Below are positions 8,619 to 16,678 of a stretch of 64,000 nucleotides of DNA, piece by piece. The translations under genes and the position numbers were made by a program. Within the stretch, counting starts at the first letter, position 1. Every line of letters starts with the position of its first letter. The notes beneath the pieces are model-generated. The model was given only the letters and a program-made list of their open reading frames with translations. It did no database searches and was not told the DNA's origin. Origin of the DNA: Acidobacteriota bacterium (GTDB taxonomy: Bacteria; Acidobacteriota; Terriglobia; Bryobacterales; Bryobacteraceae); the NCBI GenBank assembly GCA_018268715.1, contig JAFDVZ010000008.1, positions 244,234 to 308,233 of the forward strand, given 5' to 3'.

Positions 8619-10901
8619 CTACTTACGTTTGATGGTGCTCTCGGCGCGTTGATTCTCGACGCCGTTCACCAGCAAACGGTCCTCATTGGAGTAGTAGGTC
8701 AAAACCCGACCCCGGGTCACTCCCTTCAGGCTATCAACGAATTGAGGCTGGCCGCCGGTCATTACGATCTTTTCCTCGCCGGCGTAGTACTCGGCGTGCT
8801 CGGAAGTCCCGGTGCGCGTGCGGTTCGGCGCCGTCTGCACCACCACCACGCCGCCGTCGGCGAAGGCGTGGTCGAGCGAGGAATCCGATTGCGCATCCTT
8901 GAGGAAAGCGCGGATTTCGCGGGCCTTCACGGTCATATTGGGCCGCGTCAGCACGGTTCCGCCCGAATAGTGCGCGAGCTTCTGCTCCTCGGTGTACACC
9001 ATCGTAGACGCCTTCACGATGGTGTAGGCGGCCTGCGAGGAGGGGAGCGGCTTGCCGTTTTTGTCCTGCTTCGCCTTGTCGAGGAATTGGCTCACCACCG
9101 AGCCCGTGGCCTTCATCACTTCGTTGTCGCGGTCGATGTCCAGCCGGTCGGCCTGAATGCGGTTTGCGCCCTGCCACGCCACCACGTGACCCTCATAGCG
9201 GATCTGCAGGTTGCTGTCGGTGGAGGACATGCGATCGGCCTTGGCCTGAGTGGCCTCGCTGTTGGACAGCATCGCCGACCCCACGCCGCCCTTCTTGTCC
9301 GGCAGGTGCGTGCTGTTCACTCGCCCTTCCGCAGTGAAATCGCCGGTCTTCTGGTTCAGCACGATCTGATCGGCGGAAGCCGAGCCCGTCGGATCCGACA
9401 TCCGCGCCGCGCCGGTCAGCGTGATGTAGCTCGACTTCTGGTCAAGCACCGCGCGATTCGATTGCGCCGTGCGGTCGCCTTGCTGATAGCGGAAGTTGTT
9501 GTTCTGCTCGATGCGGGCCACCTGGTTCGACTTGGGATCGAACTCCGCCCGGAACTCCTCGCTCGAGGTAATCTCGGGAGGCACGGGCTTGCCATCCTTC
9601 GGCGGCTTGTCGGTGCGCGTCGACGCCTTCACGGCCCGGAAGGACTGAATCTGGTTCGCTTCCCCATAGGTGATCCAGAACCGCTCGCCCGCCAGCAGAC
9701 GGCGCGGCAGGCCAGCGCGCGTCGGAACGAACTCGAGCGTGCCGGGAGCGTGCGTCTCCACCTGGTCGATCTCCTTGCCGCCCGCCTTCATCTTCAGCTC
9801 GATCGCCTCCGACTTCAGGATGCGCGTGTCGGGCGGCGGAGCATTGCCCACGGCGGCGGGCCGGGACTCCACCACCGCATTGCCCCAACTCGCCACGTGC
9901 TTCAGCACGCTTTGCTTGCCGCTGTCGTCCATGGTGAGTTCGACATGGCCCGCCCGGGTGTCCGTGCGCCCCTTGTCGGTGGTGGAGGACGCCCGCGCGT
10001 TCTGATCGCCCACCACCTTGGTCACCTGGCCATCCTCATTGAACATCAGGGTGATGTGATCGGCGGCGTACTCCACCTTGCGGTCTTCCTCGTTCTGAAC
10101 CCCGTTGGCCTTGTCGGTCTCCACCAGGCGGATCTTCTTCTCCTCGAGCGTCACCCAGGTCAGGCCGCCCTCCACCTTCATGGAGCCGCGCGTCATCCGG
10201 GCCCACGGCTGCATCTGAACCTTGCCGGCCTGCTCGAAATAGACCAGGTCGTTGGTCTCCACCTTCATCGGCTCGGCCTTGCCGTCGCGGCCGGTCCAAT
10301 TCAGCTCCACTTCGCTCTTCATATGGAGCTGGTGATTGCTCGGATCGTAATCGGCGCCCACGGCCTTGCCATCGCCGTGCTCGAAGGTGAACGAGGCGGC
10401 CTTGTCGGTATGCACGCTGCCGGACTTGGTCTCGAAATAGACGCCCGAGGAGTGCACCCGCAGGTCCTTTTCGCTCGGCTGCGAATCGGCCTGGATGTTC
10501 ATGAGGATGTCGACCTCGCCCTCCGAATACAGCACTCCGGAGCCCATGTCAAAGCTCGCCTTGGCGCTGCGCACCTGGTCGAGGGTGGCGCCGCAATCCT
10601 GCCGGTGGAAGATCTTCAGCTCGACGTCCTCCAGTTCATAGGAGGCGGGCTCCCGGAACTGCATGGTCTTCTTGGCGGTGATCTCCACGGTGGGGCAGGG
10701 TTGCCCGTTCGCCCCGCGCTGCCGGTCGTTGTGCTGGCGGAAGCTCCAGCGCTCGGCGGTGGCGTCGATGCCGGATTTCAAGGGGACAGGACGAGCCGGC
10801 GCATCCTTCCGCCAGACCGCCAGACGGCCGTAGTAGGTGGATCCAACCGCGAATACGATGATGGTGATGGCGGCGAGAATCAGCCACCGGGCACGGCGCA
10901 T
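8619..10901 (-). CDS. Fused LptC-LptA (OstA-like) lipopolysaccharide transport protein
   Basis: Predicted periplasmic bridge for lipopolysaccharide transport. The N-terminus (MRRARWLILAAITIIVFAVG) is a single membrane anchor as in LptC. Residues about 30-230 follow LptC pattern, with short strands such as YELEDVELKIF and LYSEGEVDI. The rest contains repeated OstA/LptA-like segments, for example YITLTGAARMSDPTG, DFTAEGRVNSTHL, and TGGQPQFVDSLKGVTRGRVLTYYSNEDRLLVNG near the end. At 760 residues it far exceeds LptC (about 190) plus LptA (about 185), so the beta-jellyroll region appears extended by duplication. The start overlaps the upstream stop by one base (TAATG), and lptB follows. The family call is good; the exact domain count needs a structure model. 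Confidence 0.82.
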   Translation of the reverse strand: MRRARWLILAAITIIVFAVGSTYYGRLAVWRKDAPARPVPLKSGIDATAERWSFRQHNDRQRGANGQPCPTVEITAKKTMQFREPASYELEDVELKIFHRQDCGATLDQVRSAKASFDMGSGVLYSEGEVDILMNIQADSQPSEKDLRVHSSGVYFETKSGSVHTDKAASFTFEHGDGKAVGADYDPSNHQLHMKSEVELNWTGRDGKAEPMKVETNDLVYFEQAGKVQMQPWARMTRGSMKVEGGLTWVTLEEKKIRLVETDKANGVQNEEDRKVEYAADHITLMFNEDGQVTKVVGDQNARASSTTDKGRTDTRAGHVELTMDDSGKQSVLKHVASWGNAVVESRPAAVGNAPPPDTRILKSEAIELKMKAGGKEIDQVETHAPGTLEFVPTRAGLPRRLLAGERFWITYGEANQIQSFRAVKASTRTDKPPKDGKPVPPEITSSEEFRAEFDPKSNQVARIEQNNNFRYQQGDRTAQSNRAVLDQKSSYITLTGAARMSDPTGSASADQIVLNQKTGDFTAEGRVNSTHLPDKKGGVGSAMLSNSEATQAKADRMSSTDSNLQIRYEGHVVAWQGANRIQADRLDIDRDNEVMKATGSVVSQFLDKAKQDKNGKPLPSSQAAYTIVKASTMVYTEEQKLAHYSGGTVLTRPNMTVKAREIRAFLKDAQSDSSLDHAFADGGVVVVQTAPNRTRTGTSEHAEYYAGEEKIVMTGGQPQFVDSLKGVTRGRVLTYYSNEDRLLVNGVENQRAESTIKRK

Positions 10902-11956
10902 TAGGTTACTGACTTCAGGATAGCGCGAGCCGCCTCCACGCTATCGGCCACTACGTTCACGGCCAGCCCGCGGTGCGGCAGGCGCGTGAGCACGAACTCC
11001 AGATCCTCCGGCGTCAGGTCGCCCCAGATGTAGAGCGGCTTCTTTTCAAGAATGGCGCGGTAGTGCGCCTCGAGCGCCGCCGCGCGCGGACCGTCGTGAT
11101 CGATGTGCAGTTCGATCGCCGCCAGTTCCGACTCCACCAGCAGCTTCGACGGGATGTAGCGGGCCGGGTGCAGGTGCATCACCGCGGTCTTGAAAGCCCG
11201 GGCCAGCCGGCAATCGGCCCGATAGATGAAATCCTCATACATGCGCGGCGAAAGCAGCGCCACCGCGTCCTCCTGCAGCCAGATCAGGCGGCCGGGGCTC
11301 CACAGGTTGTAGAAGAACGATCCCGTGCCGCCGTGGAATTCGGGCAGGTTCGCCTGCAGGCATCGGCCGAACTCGATCCAGTATTCGGTCAACTGTTCAA
11401 CCACCCGGCGGACCTCGGCGGGATCGTCGTGCATCCGCAGCACGAAGTTCTCCGACCCGTAGAGCGCCGAAAGCAGATCGGCGACGCCGCGCATCAGCGT
11501 GACACCCACCGGGTAGCGGCCGCCGCTCTGCCGCGCGAGCGCCGGGATGAACTCGAGCATCTTGGACACCCACGGATTGTCCTCGGAAAACCGAGGCACG
11601 TTCCCGTCGAAGGCGGCCGGCGGCGTCGAGCGCGTCGAGCCCGTGCCGTGATCGGCCACGACGCCGCAACCGAGCGACGCCTCCACCCACGGCAGCCCGA
11701 GAAACGGCGCCGCCGAAAAGACGAAGTCGCCGCCCGCCTCCTCGTGCATCCGGTACAGGCGCTCGGTGTCCTCGAGGTAATCCTCGACATGGACGTCGGA
11801 GGGCTCGACGGGGCCCTGCGGGAGCCGCTTCACGCCCGTGCTATACCGTCGCAATGGATAGTAAGAGCCGAGCGTGCATCCAACCAGCGTCTGGTCGTTT
11901 TCGCGGCGAAACCAGCGGGCCATCCGGTCCAGCCGTTCGGAAAGAGGAATCTGCAT
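10901..11956 (-). CDS. URO-D superfamily protein (uroporphyrinogen decarboxylase-like)
   Basis: A 351-residue TIM-barrel protein resembling the uroporphyrinogen decarboxylase/corrinoid methyltransferase superfamily. Seen features include an acidic-aromatic first half, a central segment (RMHDDPAEVRRVVEQLTEYW) typical of URO-D folds, and HLHPARYIP plus AIELHIDHDGP late in the barrel. It lacks the N-terminal RxPxWxMRQAGR signature of true HemE, so heme synthesis is unlikely. No corrinoid protein or methyltransferase partner is adjacent. Its stop overlaps the start of the LptC-LptA gene (TAATG), implying translational coupling to lipopolysaccharide export. The substrate is unknown. Confidence 0.72.
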   Translation of the reverse strand: MQIPLSERLDRMARWFRRENDQTLVGCTLGSYYPLRRYSTGVKRLPQGPVEPSDVHVEDYLEDTERLYRMHEEAGGDFVFSAAPFLGLPWVEASLGCGVVADHGTGSTRSTPPAAFDGNVPRFSEDNPWVSKMLEFIPALARQSGGRYPVGVTLMRGVADLLSALYGSENFVLRMHDDPAEVRRVVEQLTEYWIEFGRCLQANLPEFHGGTGSFFYNLWSPGRLIWLQEDAVALLSPRMYEDFIYRADCRLARAFKTAVMHLHPARYIPSKLLVESELAAIELHIDHDGPRAAALEAHYRAILEKKPLYIWGDLTPEDLEFVLTRLPHRGLAVNVVADSVEAARAILKSVT

Positions 11957-11977
11957 GAGCGCCCGCAGCCGACTATA

Positions 11978-12676
11978 TCAGGAGACGCGCTCTTCCGTCC
12001 TCTCCGGCGCCGCCGCGGACGCCGCCGCCAGCTCGTCGTCGAACGCTTTTTCGATCTGCGCCTCCAACTCGGCCAGTTCCAGGTCGGCCGCCGTCAGCAC
12101 CTCCGCGCCGGCGCGCGCGCCCCGGCTGGGCCGTCGCCGCAACACTTGCGCCGAAGCGGCCAGGTCGCTGCGGACGGCGGCGATCCGGCGGCTGATCCGC
12201 CCGCCTATGAGCGCCAGTGCGGCCAGTTTCGCCGACGTGCGGACGTAGCGGAAGCTGAGCGCGAGCTGCCCGCCCAGGTCGTTGAACGCGCTCGTCAATT
12301 GCCCGATCTCGTCGTTGCGCTTCACCGGGATCGCCGCGGTTTGCCACGTGCCGCGGCTCATCGAATTGATCTGCGCCAGCAGGCGCTGGATGGGCCGGTA
12401 GATCACGCGGTACCACAGGTAATTCAACGCCGCCACCGCGATCAGCAGCGTGCCGGCGGCGTGCAGGATGCGCATGGACGTGACGCTCACGAACATGCGG
12501 TCGCGCGTGGCCTGCAGGCGCTCAAGAGCGACGGCGTGATCGGCGGTCTCCCGCAGGATCGCCTCGTGCTTGTCGAGCAGACTGGCCGTGTACTCAAAGC
12601 TCAGCCACTCGGAAATTCCAAACAGAACCACCACCACCGCGGTGGTCAACAGGATTAAACGAATCCGAAGAGTCAT
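11978..12676 (-). CDS. HAMP-domain membrane protein without kinase or methyl-accepting domain
   Basis: A 232-residue protein with a first membrane helix (about 5-24), a short helical periplasmic segment, and a second helix (about 68-88). A HAMP linker follows (YRPIQRLLAQINSM to RNDEIGQLTSAFNDLG). After the HAMP there is only a charged helical tail of about 90 residues, with no histidine kinase, GGDEF or MCP module. GGGAG precedes ATG 12676. The gene lies nine bases after the Kef-type antiporter and 21 before the URO-D-like gene. It may be a stand-alone signal adaptor or a remnant of a longer sensor. The tail is intact with a normal stop, which argues against recent decay. Confidence 0.75.
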   Translation of the reverse strand: MTLRIRLILLTTAVVVVLFGISEWLSFEYTASLLDKHEAILRETADHAVALERLQATRDRMFVSVTSMRILHAAGTLLIAVAALNYLWYRVIYRPIQRLLAQINSMSRGTWQTAAIPVKRNDEIGQLTSAFNDLGGQLALSFRYVRTSAKLAALALIGGRISRRIAAVRSDLAASAQVLRRRPSRGARAGAEVLTAADLELAELEAQIEKAFDDELAAASAAAPERTEERVS

Positions 12677-12685
12677 CGATGCTCC

Positions 12686-14416
12686 CTATGCATTCGCCTC
12701 AATCAATTCCAACCGGATATGTTCCCGCGCTTCGTCCATCTGCTCCGGCGTCGAACCGAGCTTCTCCAGGATGCTGGAGGCGATGGCCAGCGCCACTTCG
12801 CCTTCGCCGGTGAACGCCTCATCGGCGCCGGCCTGTTTCAGCAACGCGGCGTCGCGCAGAAAATCCGCCCTCGCGACGATGTGGATCGCAGGGTTCACGC
12901 GCCGCGCGATCCGCACCGCCTCCCGATTCCCGGCCGCCCCGGAGGCGCTGAAGATCATGCTGGCCGCGCCCGCCACGCCCGCCTTCTCGAGCGTTTCGGT
13001 TTGCGTCGCGTCCCCGTACACCACCGCCTCGCCCGCCTCGCGCAGCCGCCGGAACGTTTCGACGTTCAGCTCCACGATCACCGGCTGTATGCCCCGCGCC
13101 TTCAGGATCCGCGCCACCAGCCGGCCGATCGGGCCATAGCCGACCACCACGGCCCGGTGCGCGGGCTCATGCCCCTTGACGCCCTCCACGGGCCCTGAAG
13201 CCTGCGCCCCGCCCCGGTTCAACATCCGCCACAGCAGCGGTCTCCGCCGGAGGAAGGCCTCCACCGGCTCCACCGCGCGGTACAGCAGCGGGCTGGTCAC
13301 GATGGACACGATGGCCGCGGCGATCAGCGCATTCACCGCGGGTTCGTCGAGCGCCCCCAACTGCCGGCCGAGCGTCGCCAGCAGGAACGAAAACTCGCCC
13401 ACCTGCGCGAGCGCGAACGCCACCCCCAGCCCGATCCGCGAACTGTATCCGAGCAGCGCGACGATCGCCATCGCCGCCAGCGGCTTGGCCGCCATCACGA
13501 TAGCCAAGGTCGCCAGCGTCAGCCACGGAGCATTCAGCACCTGCCGTGGGTCGAACAGAAGTCCCACCGACAGGAAGAACATCACCGCGAATGCGTCGCG
13601 CATCGGCAGGGCTTCCGCGGCGGCGCGCGCGCTGAATTCCGAGCGCCCCACCACCACTCCCGCCAGGAACGCGCCGAGCGCCATCGACACGCCGAACACC
13701 ACCGCGGAGCCCACCGCGATCCCCAAAGCCAGCGACAGCACCGTCAGCGTGAACAGCTCCCGGGAGTGCGTTTCCGCCACCTTGTTCAGGAACCAGGGCA
13801 CCACACGTCCGCCCGCAAGCAGCGTGATGGCGACAAAGACGGCCAGCTTGCCCGCCGCCAACCCCGCCGCCAGCAACAGGCCCGCGCCGCTCGCCGGACC
13901 GGCGAACACCGCCGGCAGCAGCACGAGGATGAACACGGTGAAGATGTCCTCCATCACCAGCCATCCGATGGCGATCCGTCCGGTGGGGCTCTGCAACTGC
14001 CCGCTGTCGGCGAGGATCCGGATCAGGACCACCGTGCTCGCCACCGACAGCGCCAGGCCCAGCACGATTCCCGACGTCCAACTCAACCCAAGGGCGTGAA
14101 ATGTGAACGCCCCCAGCGCCGTCGCCATCGCGCTTTGCGCCAGCGCCCCCACCACCGCGATGCCGCGCACCGAACCGAGGTCCCGCAGATCGAAGTGCAT
14201 TCCGACGCCGAACATGAGCAGGATTACGCCGATCTCGGCCAGTTGCTCGGCGAGCGCGCGGTCCGCCACGAACCCCGGCGTATTCGGGCCAACCAGGATG
14301 CCGGCGAGCACGTAGCCGACAATCGGCGACCAGCCCAGGCGGTGGGTGAGATACCCGAGTCCCAGGGCGGCGATCAGGCCCACCGAGAGGGTCAATATCA
14401 AGTCAGTGTGATGCAT
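12686..14416 (-). CDS. Kef-type (CPA2) cation:proton antiporter with RCK domain, YbaL-like
   Basis: Inner-membrane potassium or sodium/proton antiporter. Residues 1-380 hold about twelve hydrophobic segments with the family's GYLTHRLGWSPIVGYVLAG and ILLMFGVGMHFDLRDL motifs. A C-terminal RCK/TrkA-N domain begins near residue 415 with a Rossmann loop (VVVGYGPIGRLVARIL) and an acidic end to beta-2 (VIVELN), indicating NAD(H) binding. Length (576) matches YbaL/RosB types and is near E. coli YbaL (558). It opens the long minus-strand run; the HAMP protein follows nine bases later. No ancillary KefF/KefG is present, so glutathione gating is not supported. Confidence 0.9.
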   Translation of the reverse strand: MHHTDLILTLSVGLIAALGLGYLTHRLGWSPIVGYVLAGILVGPNTPGFVADRALAEQLAEIGVILLMFGVGMHFDLRDLGSVRGIAVVGALAQSAMATALGAFTFHALGLSWTSGIVLGLALSVASTVVLIRILADSGQLQSPTGRIAIGWLVMEDIFTVFILVLLPAVFAGPASGAGLLLAAGLAAGKLAVFVAITLLAGGRVVPWFLNKVAETHSRELFTLTVLSLALGIAVGSAVVFGVSMALGAFLAGVVVGRSEFSARAAAEALPMRDAFAVMFFLSVGLLFDPRQVLNAPWLTLATLAIVMAAKPLAAMAIVALLGYSSRIGLGVAFALAQVGEFSFLLATLGRQLGALDEPAVNALIAAAIVSIVTSPLLYRAVEPVEAFLRRRPLLWRMLNRGGAQASGPVEGVKGHEPAHRAVVVGYGPIGRLVARILKARGIQPVIVELNVETFRRLREAGEAVVYGDATQTETLEKAGVAGAASMIFSASGAAGNREAVRIARRVNPAIHIVARADFLRDAALLKQAGADEAFTGEGEVALAIASSILEKLGSTPEQMDEAREHIRLELIEANA

Positions 14417-14526
14417 GGACGTCCATTCGAAAGCCTCCGCGGATCGCGGTTGAACAGTGAAGGTCGCGCGCCGGACAGGTAAGGTCTGGCGCCGGATCTA
14501 AGGACGGTGTCTGATTGCGAGAAGCC

Positions 14527-14856
14527 TCAGGCGGAGGGGGGAGCTCGGCCCATGCGTAGAGCAATGGGGGTGGCGGGCGCGGTCAGGGCGGCCGCTGAAT
14601 CGGCTCGCCACGGGCGCGGGTCGGGCGGAAGCAGCACGACAGGTCCGGACGGCGCTTCCCAGGCGGCGCGGAACACCGGATTCGCCCGGCGAGCGGTCGC
14701 CTTGGCGTCAACCAGCCCCGCCGCGCCCATGAAGGACGTCGCCGGATGAGCGGTCGACCACATCGCCAGCGGGCGGAGCGCCGCCCCGACGGGGGCCGAA
14801 AGCGCTCCCGAACAGAGCAACGCCCCCAGCACGGCGGCCAGGAATACGGCGCGCAT
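14527..14856 (-). CDS. Small predicted secreted protein, unknown
   Basis: A 109-residue frame from ATG 14856 begins with a convincing signal sequence (MRAVFLAAVLGALLCSGALS). The rest is Pro/Ala-rich with no recognised motif. No strong ribosome-binding site precedes the ATG; a TTG eight codons upstream (14880) is an alternative start. It lies alone between the antiporter and the coiled-coil gene. Another open frame overlaps on the opposite strand but lacks any protein-like feature. Low certainty that it is expressed. Confidence 0.4.
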   Translation of the reverse strand: MRAVFLAAVLGALLCSGALSAPVGAALRPLAMWSTAHPATSFMGAAGLVDAKATARRANPVFRAAWEAPSGPVVLLPPDPRPWRADSAAALTAPATPIALRMGRAPPSA

Positions 14857-14939
14857 TACTTTGTCGAAGCGAGGCTCCAAATAACTATGATAACGCGAGT
14901 TAGCGCCTTTATGAACGAACTTTCATCATGCGGCGAGCG

Positions 14940-15737
14940 CTACTTCGCCGCCGACAGCCGTTTCTCCACCCGCCCCAGCCGCGCGCTCAAGTCGTTCAAC
15001 TGGCGGACATCCTCGTCGGCCATCGAGATGGCGGTCTGGATGCGCGCCACCGCCGGACCGTTGCCCTTCTGATCCACCATATCGGGCAGCGACCGGAAGA
15101 TATCGGTCACCTCGCGATAGCGCCGCAGGATGTTGGTCACGTAGGTTTGCTGGCGCCGCGTGATGTCGCGCAGCTCCGTGGTCACCTGCGAATACTGCGA
15201 ACTCCGCTGATCGGCCGCGGCGGACTGTTGCCGCAGTCGCGACACCTCCGCCTCCAGCTCGCGCATCCGCCGGTCGGCCGCCGCGCGGTCCGTATTCATG
15301 ACCTCGATGGTGTGGGCGTTCTCGTTGGCCTTGGTCCGAGCCTCGTTCTCCGCCGCAGAGAATCGCGCCCGGTCCGCCGTCAGGTTCAGCGTCTGCGTCT
15401 CGAGATCGGTGACGCGAGCCTGCAACTTCGCCATGCCCGCCGCGGCGTCCTGCAACTTGGCGCGCAGCGTTTCCAGCTCCGGATCGGGCGCGCGCTCCAC
15501 CACCGCCGGATGCTCGGCGTGGGCCGGCGCAGCGGGCTTGGGCGCCTCCACTGCGGCCGACGGCGGAGGCGGCGCGCTGACCGCGGCCGCAATCTTGACC
15601 CGCGCATCGCGCAGCTCTCCTTCGAGCGCCGCGATCCGCGCCTGTTGCGCCAATCCGCGCGAATGCAGCCATCCAACGTACGCCCACGACAGCACCAGCA
15701 GTACGGCGATTACGCCGATCAGCAACTTTGACTTCAT
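14940..15737 (-). CDS. Membrane-anchored coiled-coil protein
   Basis: A 265-residue protein starting at ATG 15737 after AGGAG. An N-terminal membrane helix (about residues 4-20) is followed by a short helix, a Pro/Ala-rich linker (about 55-80), and then a long heptad-patterned coiled coil (about 85-180, EAEVSRLRQQ and similar). The C-terminal part contains QQTYVTNILRRYREVTDIFRSL and a last helix. The start overlaps the stop of the VWFA-like gene by four bases (ATGA), so the two are translationally coupled. No family name is recognised. The layout suggests a structural or scaffolding protein fixed in the inner membrane and reaching into the periplasm. Confidence 0.8.
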   Translation of the reverse strand: MKSKLLIGVIAVLLVLSWAYVGWLHSRGLAQQARIAALEGELRDARVKIAAAVSAPPPPSAAVEAPKPAAPAHAEHPAVVERAPDPELETLRAKLQDAAAGMAKLQARVTDLETQTLNLTADRARFSAAENEARTKANENAHTIEVMNTDRAAADRRMRELEAEVSRLRQQSAAADQRSSQYSQVTTELRDITRRQQTYVTNILRRYREVTDIFRSLPDMVDQKGNGPAVARIQTAISMADEDVRQLNDLSARLGRVEKRLSAAK

Positions 15738-16678
15738 GGTCGTTTCTCCTGAAGGTTGATGCGCGCGCGGCACCCGAGCGGGGCGTCGCCGATGGACACC
15801 TGTACGGCGGGCGTCGGCGAGATTCCGCCGGGCGCCGCCACGATCACTGCGTATTCGGACACGATGGCTCTCACCGCGCGCTGAATCGCCTCCGGGATCT
15901 CGGCCCGGGCGCGGCACAGCGCCGAGGTCCCCGACAGCCGCCCGGTAATCTGCTCCAGCCCGTTCTGGTAGGCCTCGTTCAGCCGGTCGCCGCGATAGGC
16001 GATATGGACGATGTGAAGCGGCGTCTGACGCGTCGCCAGCGTTCCCTGAATCTTCGAGATCTTCTCCTGAATCAGCGCCTCCGGGAACTGGCGGCTCAGG
16101 TCGTGCGGATCGCTCGAATTGATCACGGGGTTCGAGAAGTCTTCCCGGTAATCGGCGGCGCTGCCGTCGGTGATGCACAGAATCGACAGCCGCACCTGCG
16201 CCTTCCGCGCGATCGCGTCGGCCAGTTTCTCGAGCGGATCGAGCGCTTCGAGCAATCCGGGCCGCCCGCTGATGGTCAGATTGCGGATCGCTTCGGAGGC
16301 CGCCGTCCGATCCTTGGTGGGATCGAGCAGCACCGTCAGCCCATCCTGCGCGCGCATCAGCCCGACATAGGTCGAGGCGGGCAGCCGTTCGAGTTCGGCG
16401 TTCAGCGCCTGCTCGGCCGGCTCAATCGCTCCCAGATCGCCCACTAGGTCGAGCGCGATGAGTATCATCTGCGGATCCTCGGGCGTCAGCACCCGCACCA
16501 CCTTCGCCGGCGCCTTGTCAAGGGTGACGCCGAAGGTCTTGACATCGATTGCGCCTTCTGACGCGGGCCGCACGTACAGCCGCACCAGTCGGGCCGGCCC
16601 TCCCGCCGAGCCGGTCTTCGCGGCTGGACGCGCCAGCGCCGCAGCCGGGGCCGCCAGGAGAAGGTCCCGCCGACGCAT
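15734..16678 (-). CDS. Exported VWFA-like protein with Tat-type leader
   Basis: A 314-residue protein. The leader MRRRDLLLAAPAAALA has consecutive arginines before a hydrophobic core and suggests Tat export. The body resembles the VWFA-related proteins abundant in Acidobacteria: strand MILIALDLVG, helix, STYVGLMRA, LSILCITDG. The metal-ion site is degenerate; the first loop reads DLVGD instead of DxSxS, so metal-dependent binding is doubtful. It starts on the last base of the preceding gene's stop (TAATG) and overlaps the following coiled-coil gene by four bases, so all three are coupled. The function is unknown; a protein-protein adhesion role is a guess from the fold. Confidence 0.72.
   Translation of the reverse strand: MRRRDLLLAAPAAALARPAAKTGSAGGPARLVRLYVRPASEGAIDVKTFGVTLDKAPAKVVRVLTPEDPQMILIALDLVGDLGAIEPAEQALNAELERLPASTYVGLMRAQDGLTVLLDPTKDRTAASEAIRNLTISGRPGLLEALDPLEKLADAIARKAQVRLSILCITDGSAADYREDFSNPVINSSDPHDLSRQFPEALIQEKISKIQGTLATRQTPLHIVHIAYRGDRLNEAYQNGLEQITGRLSGTSALCRARAEIPEAIQRAVRAIVSEYAVIVAAPGGISPTPAVQVSIGDAPLGCRARINLQEKRP

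Noticed and set aside
7728..10904. 1,058-codon plus-strand open frame
   Set aside because: It lies antisense to lptB and the LptC-LptA gene, whose motifs are clear; it has low-complexity His/Leu/Arg-rich composition.
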